A DNA stretch of 64,000 nucleotides. Origin: Taeniopygia guttata. Its lineage: Eukaryota > Chordata > Aves > Passeriformes > Estrildidae. The position numbers and the translations under genes are program-made. Below are positions 22,415 through 36,217 of the stretch, piece after piece. Each line of letters opens with the position of its first letter. Position 1 is the first letter of the stretch. Where the stretch lies: positions 29,076,001 through 29,140,000 of the forward strand of contig NC_133024.1 in NCBI RefSeq assembly GCF_048771995.1. The letters run 5' to 3'. The notes under the pieces were generated by a model. The model did no database searches. It saw nothing but the letters and a program-made list of their open reading frames with translations, and was not told the DNA's origin.

Positions 22415-24268
22415 GGAGGGAAATGCCCCTACCTTCACAGCAACCTGCCCCTGGTAGCTGCCCAAAGATATGTGGAGAGGGAGCAGTGGGTGAGTGTGAG
22501 ACATCTCGGGGTGGGGCTGGCCAAGAAGTGAGAGAAGGCATTGGCTGGCTGGGAGCCCTGGGGAATGTGTCAGCACAAACTATGGCAGGAAAGCAGAAAC
22601 CCTGCAGAGATGCAGCAGGTGGAAGGGGCAGGCTGGGCATGGGTGGCTGTGGTGGGAAGGATGGGGATGGAAGGACAGAAGTGTGCTGAGCTTGCAGGGG
22701 CAGATGAGTGTGTGCAAGGCAGAGAAATGCTGGCTGCTCCCGTCCTGCTTCTCAAGTCCTTGTGAGATGGAGCAATGAGGGATAAAGGGCCCACACAGGG
22801 CCCGTGAATTTTCCCTTGTCACTCTCCCTTGTCTTCCCCAGACATGGCTGGTTCAGTCTCTGCCTGGCCACCCCACGTCCCACCCAGCTGTGTGACAGCT
22901 CTTCTTCTCTATGCAGCACTGTGAGCACAGCAAATACCATCCATGAGAGGAGCAGGGCCCCAAAATACGCCAGAGCAGCCTGAGCACTCAGACTTGTGAG
23001 GGCTCTCATGGACATGACAGTGAGAGCAGGAGGAGAGGAATGTAAGTACCTGTGGAGAGCTGAGGGACAGTCCATACCCTGGCATGGGAAGAGAGAAGGA
23101 ATCAACTGTAGCCTACAGGGACAGCCATGAGGGTGACAAGGTGCTGAGGATGGGGATCAGGGTGACCTCTGCTTGGTGACAGAAAATATGCTAAGTACTT
23201 CCAGAGATGGATTCTCCCTGAGACCTGGGGCCTGGCTGGGGAGGCCAGGGTGTCTCAGACTGGTGCTGCCTGTGGCACAAGGGCTTCTAAAGGTTGGGCT
23301 TCAGGAACACACTTCATTTGGCAAATTCAGGAATTGCTCAGAGACAGAGAGCATCTGAGTCATTGCCCCCTCTGCCCTGAGATTTGGCCTCTCCAAGGAG
23401 ATTTGCTTTCCTGGCAGGACTGAGCTTGTCCTCCAGTGGGGTCTGGAGGCTGCCGCTGGGATTCAGGCAGTGAGAGCACTGGGGTCTAGAAAGCAGCTGT
23501 ACAGTGCAAATTCATTCACTCCTGCTCTGCCAGGGACTCCTCTGTGCTGCTCTGCTCACAGGCTGAGGAGACCCAGGCCACTGCAGCCTCTCCACTGTGC
23601 CCTCAGGTGTTTCTGCTCTGAAGAAAATCCACGTGTCCTCTGCTCCACCAAGTCTGCATGGGATATCTGGGGAACCCAATGATCACAGGGATAAATAACA
23701 TCTGGGACAGTGGCAAGAGGTGAAAGGGACATAGGAAAGGAATGACAGGCCATTCTGGCGAGGTGCGCTGGAAGCATATTTCCCTCATCTTTCTCCTTCC
23801 TGCTCCTAGATGTCTGCCTGACAGTAGGGAAGGACAAACAAGTGGAATTCGGCTAGGATCCCTGGTGGAATTTTTGTTTGAAAAGAGTAGGAAGGAGGAG
23901 GCTCGTGGGGTGTCACCCTATTCAGTGTTTCTCTGAAGGGGAAATTTCCATGGAAGTCATGAGGAAAAGTATATGCAAGTGCTAAGCAGGAAAGTGAGAA
24001 ACAGTCTGTGAATGGCAGAAAGATGAGGTGTGACAGTGGGAACAACAAGAGAGCAGAATTAGATGATGATTCAGAGATGGGATAGAACAGAAAAGCAGCT
24101 AAACACCATGCTAAAGACAGAAAGACTGATAGATGGACACACAGGTGGAAAGTTGGACAGACAGTCATGCCCTGTTTTTCCTGAAGGACTAAATTTCAGG
24201 TAAGAAAATGGGGTTCTGTCAAAAACAGTGCTCAGGGTGTGCTGGTGGCAGATTTCTGTTTGCCTGGA
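22415..24268. other. B4-A5 spacer
   Basis: No gene. About 22565-23340 is an extra block relative to odd units, shared in part with B2-A3. The remainder is common B 5' flank (23341-23990) and A 3' flank (24000-24268). Confidence 0.6.
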
Positions 24269-24308
24269 GACCATTGTGCAATGCTGCACCTGCCTTTGAG
24301 TCACTGTG
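24269..24308 (-). other. Recombination signal sequence of V gene A5
   Basis: Heptamer CACAGTG (24302-24308). The nonamer position reads ACAATGGTC (24269-24277), with an A-to-T change in the core relative to A3 and A4. Confidence 0.82.
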
Positions 24309-25073
24309 TATCTTGTTCAGCACAGTAATATGTGCCTGTGTCATTGAGGAGGGCAGGCTGTATCTTCACAGATAAATGGTTGTTCCTAGTCCCACTGCTC
24401 TGGAAGCGATTTTTGAATTCCTTCTCAATATCTGCTTTGCCACCTTCCAATGAATACACAACCAACTGCATACTGGCATCCTTCTCCACGGGTAGCTTGT
24501 ACCAGTACATATTTACAAAAGTTTTCCCTGATGCAGAACATTCCAGAGTCACGGTGTCTCCCACCCGGACGATTGTATCTGGTGATTGCTGAAGGGCCCA
24601 GCCTGGAAAGACAGGAGATGAAAGGTGGGAAGTGAAATGCATTGAAGAAGACAAAACTACGCATCCTTGAAGTATGCCATGTATAGCCACCAGCATATCA
24701 GAAAGCTAGGGGACAGTGCCCTGCTTCTCTAGAAAAACATACATAGTATGAAAAAACCCCAAACAAACCAGATTCAAATGCAACAGTATGTTTTGAGAAG
24801 AAATTACTTTGGTAATCTTAAGCAAAGTATTAAAAAGGGGCAGGAAAAACAAATTTTCAGTCTTCCAGAGTTCCCTGATTCAATAGGTGGTGGAAAGGCT
24901 CACCTGGTTCATTGCCCACCATCCCCCTTGGAACCCTTGGTAAAGGGGCACTGCCAGCAACTGGGAGCACAGCTGAGGATGCAGCAGCAGCTCCAGTGCA
25001 GCTGCTCAAGAGGAAGGGAAACCCACTTACCCACAGGGAGCAGCATGGCCACAAGAAGCCGCTGAAAATCCAT
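24309..25073 (-). CDS. TRBV: T-cell receptor beta variable gene, family A copy 5 (TRBV)
   Basis: Leader exon 25031-25073 encodes MDFQRLLVAMLLPV. An Arg replaces the leader Trp found in the other A genes, putting a charge inside the signal peptide N-region. Intron 428 bp, V exon 24309-24602. CDR1 region ASGKTFVN (as A3), last framework TYYCAEQD. The frame is open and canonical residues are present. The leader change and altered nonamer leave some doubt about efficient use. Confidence 0.84.
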
Positions 25074-25212
25074 AGAGAAACTCCCCTCCTGCCAGCCACC
25101 TGCCCCTGGTGACAGCACAGACACAGAGATGTGTAAAGAGGAGAGGTGGAGAGGACGAGATCCGTCTCTCTGTGGGTGGGTAGGGGAGTGAGCGGGAGTC
25201 TGAAATGTCACA

Positions 25213-26045
25213 AGGCTGTTGGCTGTCCAGGAACGGTGGGCAATGACACCTGCAGGCAGTCATGAGGTGCTTGTGCTCTGCTCCTCTGGCTGCCTGCTCT
25301 GTGTGAACGTGGCTGTGCAGAAGTAGCTGGGACTTCAGTAGGTAGCATGGTTCAGAGCTATCATGGAGCAGGATGGGGCTGTGTGGCAGCCTGACCGTGT
25401 GCACAGGAATGCACAAAATGGCAGAAATTGATGGGAAGGGCAGGAGATGTCAGGAATGCATGTTTGTGTCTGTGTCCCTCTGTTTGTCTCCTCATTGTTC
25501 TCCTTTGTGTCTACAGGACATCAAGTGAGGCGACTGCTCAAGGCTGCCCTGGGCTTTGCAGTGAAGATGTTCCCCTGTGCCCTGTCTGCAGAGGAGAGCA
25601 GCAATGCCTTCATATCGTCCTAAACCCTCTGCTTCAGCTCTGCATGTTTCCCTTTGCATTCATTTCACTAAGCTGCCTAGAAAGATTCAGCGAAGACTCC
25701 AGATTCCTCTAAAGAAGTTGGAGAAAATAGCAAAGGGATTGGGCTACTTTGTAGAAATGCCAAATTCTCACACCACCAGCAGCACTCCAGCAGAGAGGAG
25801 GCTGTGCCTGATGTGTCCATGCAAAGGATGCTCAATGGCCTGGGGTGTGCAGAGGGCAGGGCAGATGGAGCCTTGCAGAAAACACTGTGTATGAGGGAGT
25901 TAGTGATGTTGAACCGGCATGGCTGCCATGTGGGGCCCTGAGTTTAGGTGCTGAGGAGCTTGGACATTAGGATGGAATCTGCATGGTGGGAACCACCTGG
26001 AGTCCCCAGTGCAGGCCTGTGCTGTGCACAGGTTTGTGTTATGCA
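25213..26045. other. A5-B5 spacer, V-proximal part
   Basis: No gene. Homologous to 2307-3274 and 13231-14018. Confidence 0.6.
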
Positions 26046-26918
26046 GGACAGAATCACGGGATGGGCCAGCTAAGGAGGGACCTCAGGTGGTCACTACTCC
26101 AACCTCCCTGCTGAAGCAGAGTCATTCCAGAGTACACAGCACACTATTGTATCTTGATGATTCTGGGATATCTTCTGATAGAGAGGCTGCACAACTTCTT
26201 TGGTCAATCTGCTCCAGTGCACGGCCACTCACATTGCAAAGCTCTGACCTTAGATTCAGATGGTACTTCCTGTGCTTCATTTTCTGCCCATTGCCTCTTG
26301 TCCTCGCACTGGGCATCAAAGTGAAGAACCTGGTTCCACCTCTTGGGACCCTCCGTTCAGATACTTGTAGACATTGATGAGGTGGCTATTTAGTTCTTTA
26401 TTCTCAAGGCAAAACAGGCCCAGCTCTCTTAGTCACTGTTCACTAAAGACGTGCTCCACTCTACTAATCATCTTTTATCTCCTGTCCTGGACATTCTCCA
26501 GGACATCCATGTGTCTTTTGAACTCTCTTTTTCACGTCCGTGGTTAAAGGGACATAACACTGCAGATTTGCCTCACCAGGGCTGAATGGATCCGCACCTG
26601 GCAATGCTCTTCCTAATGCATTCCAGGACACCACTGGCTTCTTGCTCTTTCTAATGCATCCCATGACACCAGTGCCTTTTTGGCCACCAGGACACACTAC
26701 TAGTTTATGGGAATATTCTTGTCCATCAGGACCCCCAGGTTCTTCTCCGAAGAGCTGCTTCCCAGCAGGCCTGCCCCCAGCCTGTGCTGCAGCATGGGGT
26801 TATTTCTCCCCAGCTGTAGTATACCCTGCATTTGCCTTTACTGAATTTCAGAAAGTTCCTCTCTGTGCATCAGTCCAACCTGTCATGGCCAATCTTAAAA
26901 GCTGCACAGCCCTCTCAG
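26046..26918 (-). repeat. CR1 LINE fragment
   Basis: Third copy of the CR1 seen at 3275 and 15864. It has an internal rearrangement near 26520-26650, where part of the sequence around CTTCCTAATGCAT is repeated, and a deletion at its right end (about 26918), which fuses it to spacer sequence equal to about 4316 onward. Confidence 0.82.
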
Positions 26919-27457
26919 TGGATCCTGCCCTAGACACCACTCTACACGGAGGAGTTAGGGATCCATGTAACACCTTAACTGCGTAAGCACAGACTTGTAC
27001 TCTAATGTTCATATCTGTGGCCACAGAACAACCACAGACATGTCATTGTAACAGAATAACGTGTGTTGCAGCTCCCACATGGTATTGGCTACTTCCACAC
27101 CTGCCAGGCCTTGCCTTTATCTACACAAGCATTTATGCTGTTTGACAGTGAGAATTATGAGCAGGGTTGACTGGAATTAAGTTAGAGGATGCCAGTGGGG
27201 TGCAGATTGAAGACAGAAAGAAGAAGGTGGGGAAGGGAAAAGAGACAGAGAGGAGAAGGGCTGACACAATCAAGTGTAGTGCAAGTAAGACTTAAATGCA
27301 GAGGGAGGCCTGGAGTGTCAAGAGGAAAAAGATGGACAAACAAACTGTCAGCATCTGAGAAGAGGAGGAAGGCAAGTCTAGGAAGCACAGCAGCTAATGA
27401 GGGCGAAGCCTCCTGCAGCAACCACAAGGTGGAAAGCAGGTCCTGTATGTGCAGGGA
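26919..27457. other. A5-B5 spacer, B-proximal part
   Basis: No gene. A shortened version of 4202-4877. Confidence 0.6.
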
Positions 27458-27497
27458 GAGGTTTGTGCTCAGCTCCCTCAGCAGATTCAGCACTGTG
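27458..27497 (-). other. Recombination signal sequence of V gene B5
   Basis: Heptamer CACAGTG (27491-27497), nonamer ACAAACCTC (27458-27466). This is the nonamer nearest to consensus in family B. Confidence 0.87.
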
Positions 27498-28245
27498 CTC
27501 GCCCTCAGCACAGTAGTAGGTGCCAGAGTCATTGAGAAAGGCATGTTCTATTGAGAGGGTGATACTGTCTCCTTTTATCTTGCTGCTCTTGAAATGGCTC
27601 TCAAAACCCTTCTCCACCACTGGGTTACCACCTTGTACTGCAGAAGCCAGTAGGGTCAGACTGGAATTCTTCTCTGAAGGCAGCACAAACCAATACATAG
27701 CTGTGCTGGCGTATTTCTTCTTGGAACATTCCAGATTCATGGACTGGCCTTCTTTTATCACCATGTCTGGAGACCGTTCCAGGGCTAACACTGTGAAGGA
27801 AAAGTAGGAGCAGTGAGAAAAAGGAAAAAAATTGAAAAAATATGAACTAGGGACTGTGGGTTGGTAGGGAAAGAGTGACTAGAATTAGAGCAGCCAAGGG
27901 AACAGTTCAAGGCATGGGACGGCTCTTCAGATCAGCTGCTGAATTTCCAATCTCTCCTCAATAGGCAACAAGCATTCCTGGGCAGTTTGAGTCCAAAACC
28001 AGGAATCATCTACAGGCTGCACAAAGAATGACAAATAAACATCCATTGCAGCAGATTCAGGGATTCCTGCCCAACACATTCACTGCTTAGCCTCAATGCA
28101 GAAAGCTCTGCAGAAGGAAGCAGAAGCAGGAACAGGCTACACAGCTGGGAGAGCAGCAGCGGGATCAGTGGAGCTGCTCAGGGCAGTGTTGAGTTCACTT
28201 ACCCAGAGGGGCCAGCATGGCCACAAAGAACCAGCAGGGAACCAT
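27498..28245 (-). CDS. TRBV: T-cell receptor beta variable gene, family B copy 5 (TRBV)
   Basis: The V gene nearest trypsinogen. Leader exon 28203-28245, intron 412 bp, V exon 27498-27790. The acceptor is TTCACAG rather than TTTCCAG. FR1 starts LALERSPD instead of LALEQSPD and reads SMNLEC. CDR1 is KKYASTA, followed by MYWFVLPSEKN and LLASAVQGG. The germline end is CAEGE. Intact. It is the most distinct B copy outside framework 3. Confidence 0.86.
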
Positions 28246-29059
28246 GGAAGGAAATGCCCCCACCCTCACAGCAACCTGCCTGTTGTAGCTGCCCAAAGAT
28301 ATGTGGAGAGGGAGCAGTGGGTGAGTGTGAGACATCTCGGGGTGGGGCTGGCCAAGAAGTGAGAGAAGGCACTGGCTGGCTGGGAGCCCTGGGGAATGAC
28401 AGAGAGCATCTGTGTCATTGCCCCCTCTGCCCTGAGAATTGGCCTCTCCAAGGAGATTTGCTTTCCTGGCAGGACTGAGCTTGTCCTCCAGTGGGGTCTG
28501 GAGGCTGCCGCTGGGATTCAGGCAGTGAGAGCACTGGGGTCTAGAAAGCAGCTGTACAGTGCAAATTCATTCACTCCTGCTCTGCCAGGGACTCCTCTGT
28601 GCTGCTCTGCTCACAGGCTGAGGAGACCCAGGCCACTGCAGCCTCTCCACTGTGCCCTCAGGTGTTTCTGCTCTGAAGAAAATCCACATGTCCTCTGCTC
28701 CACTAAGTCTGCATGGGACAGCTAGGGAACCCAATGATCACAGGGATAAATAACATCTGGGGGACAGTGGCAAGGGGTGAAAGGGACACAGGGAAGGAGT
28801 GACAGGCCATTCTGGCGAGGTGTGCTGGGAGCACATTTCCCTCATCCTTCTCCTTTGTGTGCCTAGAGCTCTGCCTGACTGTAGGGAAGGACAAAGAAGT
28901 GGAATTCGGCTAGGATCCCTTGTAGAACTTGTGCCTCATAATGCTGGGAAGGAGAAGGTTGTAACCCAATTTCAGTGTTTCAGTGAAGTAGAAATTTCCA
29001 CGGAAGTCCTGAGGAAAACTCAGGCAAGTGCTAAGCAGGTGACAGGATCCTGCAGTGGA
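28246..29059. other. 5' flank of B5
   Basis: No gene. B-family 5' flank, closely matching the flanks of B1 and B3. Confidence 0.6.
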
Positions 29060-29545
29060 GACTATGGCACAGTGCTGTGTTCTGAATTCAATATTAGAAT
29101 AATGGTGTTAACAGAGTTTTAGTTGTAGTTAAGCAGTGCTTACCGCAAATTCAGGAAATTACAGTGTCTCATGTTTTGCCATAGAACAGGTGCACAAGCA
29201 GTTGAAAGGGAGCATTTCTGAGAGAGTAGACCCAGACTGACTAAAACAATATTTCCTCCCATTCAGCCTTATGCTCAGTAAGGAAACTGAGGGGAGCTGG
29301 CCAGGTGCTGCCTGTCACTGCTCAGGGATGGGCTGGGCACTGGGTCAGTGGGTGGTGAGTGACAGTATTGTGCATCACAGGGATTTACATGACTTTTATT
29401 TCTCTCTCTTTCTTTTGTTATTTACTTGTATTATTGCTCTGTTCGGATCTCAGCGTCTAAGTTCTACCCTTTTTCCCATCGCACAGGGGAAGAGGCTTGT
29501 GAGTGACTCCATGTAACACCTAGTTACAGCTTAAAGCACAAGAAC
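29060..29545 (+). repeat. Old solo ERV LTR
   Basis: Same element as 6477-6935, at the same position relative to its B gene. It contains GGAGCTGGCCAGGTGCTG and CAGTGGGTGGTGAGTGACAG. Its presence beside both B1 and B5 shows that it predates their duplication. Confidence 0.65.
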
Positions 29546-30080
29546 TTGAGCATCAGACAGCATCTCTGTGTCCCCACAGCTATGGTATGAGCTGCAGCTC
29601 CTCTGACCAAGCCTGTTCTTCCCACTCCAGTAAGGAATTTCCAGCTTCTGTTCTTGATAGATTATGAAGATTTAGGTGAGTATCAGATTTCTCTGAGCCC
29701 CTGCACTGTCCTTTGCATTGAGGATAACAAAGTGTAGGCAATTCAGGGCAGCCCTCGTATCTAGAAGCAAGCAGCATCCTCTACAGTGAATGGACTAGAG
29801 AGCTACAGAAGGAGGAGGCAGAAGCCTGAAATGGCCTTTTCAGAGTGAGAAATGTGGAGTAACTGACTTAAATGAAAAGTTTCAGAAAACAACAGAAAAT
29901 AACGGATGTAAAGTCTTCTAAATATGAGTTTGTAAAGTTTTCCAGAATGCATCCAGTTCTACAGACACTGCAAATATTAAATACTTCCTCCTGTGTTGCA
30001 TTCATTACATATGTGCTCCATATAAGAGCCTTTGGAAGTTCCCAGAGAAACAGTGCAAAAAGTAGGAGTGCCTGAAAGTC
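29546..30080. other. Spacer between V array and trypsinogen
   Basis: No gene. About 29620-29780 resembles 7020-7170. The rest looks unique. Confidence 0.5.
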
Positions 30081-30086
30081 TTTATT
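30081..30086 (-). terminator. Polyadenylation signal of the trypsinogen gene
   Basis: AATAAA on the minus strand, 83 bases past the stop codon. This is a usual distance for a short trypsinogen 3' UTR. Confidence 0.8.
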
Positions 30087-30168
30087 AATTTCTCATAATT
30101 TCTGCTTGTCCAGACACAAAAGAACAGAAATGATGATGAGAAAATACAGGTCACACCAAACAAGCATC

Positions 30169-33223
<3,055 letters not shown>

Positions 33224-33293
33224 GGTCTTGATTCGACCTCAAACCCAGACTGGTTGACTGGACTTGGGGGCTGCTAGAAATATGTTCTTGGTG

Positions 33294-33303
33294 GTGGTCT
33301 TAT
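33294..33303 (-). promoter_or_regulatory. Possible TATA-like element of trypsinogen
   Basis: Minus strand reads AGATAAGACC about 75 bp upstream of the ATG. No better TATA box is visible between the ATG and 33340. Weak call. Confidence 0.25.
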
Positions 33304-33340
33304 CTCTAGTCCAAGGTTTTCTCCAGAAAAAAAGTACACA

Positions 33341-33364
33341 GTGGAAAATTTGAAGATCCAAATG
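33341..33364 (-). promoter_or_regulatory. PTF1-like pancreatic enhancer motif
   Basis: Minus strand has an E-box CATTTG (33359-33364) followed 11 bases later by TTTCCAC (33341-33347), about 120-140 bp upstream of the trypsinogen ATG. PTF1 binds a bipartite E-box plus TTTCCCA-type box spaced by about one helical turn, upstream of acinar digestive-enzyme genes. The TC-box has one mismatch. Confidence 0.4.
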
Positions 33365-35502
33365 TGGGCATTATCAAGTATTGGTAGAATGTACAAATAA
33401 CACACCCGTTAATCATAAACCTCTGCTAAGATAGCGAGCTATTTTAGTCATTCTGTAAGGTAGCCTTCAATCTAAAAATACCTTTTGGCTTTGGATGATG
33501 TGTAGTTGTTTGTCTGTCTCATTCTTATACACAGCACCTGTATAACAGGAATAACAACTCTCAGACCTCTTTCAGATTCCTCTGTGTTGATGGTATCTTT
33601 CTTAAAAATGTATATTTTTACCCAAAGTTGAATATTTTAGGTAGTGGACAGAAAGTTACATTGAATTTTTTTAGAAAAAAAAAAAAAAAAAAAAAAAAAG
33701 AAATCAACCAAACCCAGTGGTTAACTTTGTTCAGTTTATTTTAGCAAATTTCTTGTCTTGAATAATGTGTGGTTTTATCATATGCAACACAGTGTTTTCC
33801 TAAATCAATTTCCTCCATTGTAATTTCAAAAGGGAGGATAGAGAAATGATCTTGTGCCCTCCTACCACTTCCCAAGTTAAATAGTTCAAATGTGGGAATG
33901 CTCAGCATCTCCCTTTTCAAATTTCTCTCTGCTAACCTGTATTTAAATGTCTGCCTAAGTACCAAACCATGCTTTTATGCATCTTTGGAATCGTCTACAG
34001 ACTGACTTTTCCACACAAGAATTTCAGTACAATGCTGATGTTCATGAGTGTAATGTAGATGAGCAATAATCCTGTGAACACAAATTGTGAGATCTTCTGA
34101 AATCCCTCTCTGCAGGAGTGGGGATTTCTGTCATGATGCAAAGTTTACTAAAGCTTAATGCTTTGCTGAATAATCGTCTTCATTCTCCAAGCAGCTGCCA
34201 ACTTTGTTGTGTTAGCTCCTAAAAGACACAGGATTCTCTCCAGAGACATTAAAGAGAAGCCATATGCTTGGAGATGCTGGAATAGCTTGAGAGACTAAAT
34301 AGGAATACTCTTCCTCTCCATTTCTCGGTTAATTTTTTTATGGACCCTGGAGGACGGATACGCACTGTATCACTGTCCAGAGGGAAATTTTCCTTCATGT
34401 TGAAGTATGAGTCCAAGATCAGGGACTTCTCCAAGGTGGTGCATGAATTCTGTTGGCCTTTAAACTGGTATTAATGCACAGCTTTCTTACAAGCATGTTG
34501 TATTCTGTGAAAGAAAGAAGAATTAGAAGCTTCCTGTGGGAAAGGAAAATGTCCATAATAGGACAAAGAGGGTCAAAAATTACCAAAGCTGTCCAATCCC
34601 ATCATAACTAAGTGGAGCAATAAAAATTTCCAGTTTATTATAGTGTTTAGTTTGAAATTTCTATTTTCTTTGTCCAAAACATCCCATTGGCACAGACATG
34701 TGCTGTCATCAGATATGCTGCTTAACATTCCACAGACCCAATGTAACATTTTTTGCAGGCTCTTTCAAAGAACACACGCAAGGGTGTACATCTGTTGTTG
34801 TAAACAAGTTTCTCATTTCATGCAGTGATGCTGCAGTACAAAGCTGGGGGCTCCAGGGGGAGGGATGGTGACTGTGTTAGGTATTATTAATGTACAAGCA
34901 ATGGCAGCTTGTACTTCTAGAACTTCATATTCCTAGTTGAAATATTTCAGTCAGCTGTATCATCACAGGACTGAAATAAAGGAAATATATTTGTACAGGC
35001 TGATGCAAGATCCTGGGAAAGAGAAACCTGGTAAAACTGTGGGTTGACAGAGATAAACTTCCTAGAAGCATAAATCAGGAGGTCTTTCTGAGGATAGTCC
35101 TTTCATACCTCACAGAACTTGGTGGTGGAGGTTGCATTGATCCTCTCTTCCCACCTGTCTCCTTTCTGGGAGAAGCTGGTACATTCTCCAAAGCTTCTTA
35201 TCCTCCATCTCTGCACACCTGGACAAAATTGCTGTCACAGCCTCTTGCCTTGTTCTCTATGCCTGTATTTCTCTTTAACCTATGGCCACAATGCTTTTCT
35301 TATATTTCTGCCCATGCCAAAGTCATGGATTCTTAGTGTCCTAGAGAGGAAGAAGATGTAGGACATGAACATGATAGGAATTTATTAAATTGTGAGTGGC
35401 CTGGGGAACGATTGATTCCTTATTGTCTCTTAGGGAGTAGCATGCAAAATTTGGTAGGGATGGCTTGTTGAGAGAACAAGCAAAGGACACTTCCTCTATT
35501 TT
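33365..35502. other. Non-coding interval with an A-run
   Basis: I recognise no gene. A pure run of 25 A lies at 33675-33699. It could be the tail of an old retroelement, but no body is identifiable on either side. Confidence 0.5.
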
Positions 35503-36217
35503 AGGAAGGCAGGCAGGCAGGCAGGCAGGCAGGCAAGGAGGGAGGGAGGGAGGGAGGGAGAGAGGGAGGGAAGGAAGAAAGGAAGAAGGGAAGGAGGGAG
35601 GGAGGGAGGGAAGGGAGGAAGGGAGGAAGGGAGGAAGGGAGGAAGGAAGGGAGGAAGGGAGGAAGGGAGGAAGGGAGGAAGGGAGGAAGGGAGGAAGGGA
35701 GGAAGGGAGGAAGGGAGGAAGGGAGGAAGGGAGGGAGGGAGGAAGGAAGGGAGGGAGGAAGGGAGGGAGGGAGGGAGGGAGGAAGGGAGGAAGGGAGGAA
35801 GGAAGGAAGGAAGGAAGGAAGGAAGGAAGGAAGGAAGGAAGGAAGGAAGGAAGGAAGGAAGGAAGGAAGGAAGGAAGGGAAGGAAGGAAGGAAGGAAGGA
35901 AGGAAGGAAGGAAGGAAGGAAGGAAGGAAGGAAGGAAGGAAGGAAGGAAGGAAGGAAGGAAGGAAGGAAGGAAGGAAGGAAGGAAGGAAGGAAGGAAGGA
36001 AGGAAGGAAGGAAGGAAGGAAGGAAGGAAGGAAGGAAGGAAGGAAGGAAGGAAGGAAGGAAGGAAGGAAGGAAGGAAGGAAGGAAGGAAGGAAGGAAGGA
36101 AGGAAGGAAGGAAGGAAGGAAGGAAGGAAGGAAGGAAGGAAGGAAGGAAGGAAGGAAGGAAGGAAGGAAGGAAGGAAGGAAGGAAGGAAGGAAGGAAGGA
36201 AGGAAGGAAGGAAGGAA
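35503..36217 (+). repeat. GGAA-type tetranucleotide array (about 715 bp)
   Basis: Three zones along the plus strand: (GGCA)n about 35507-35535, mixed GGGAGGAA units to about 35800, then nearly pure (GGAA)n to 36217. Long open frames here are repeat artefacts. The array abuts an ERV leader at 36218. Array length is likely polymorphic and may be misassembled. Confidence 0.97.

Noticed and set aside
1-30000. TCR D, J or constant-region segments
   Set aside because: I looked for FGxG-type J motifs with 12-bp signals and for constant-domain exons and saw none. They are expected outside the window.
35503-36217. CRISPR-like or telomeric repeat
   Set aside because: A simple tetranucleotide array without spacers. 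The unit is GGAA, not TTAGGG, and the genome is eukaryotic.
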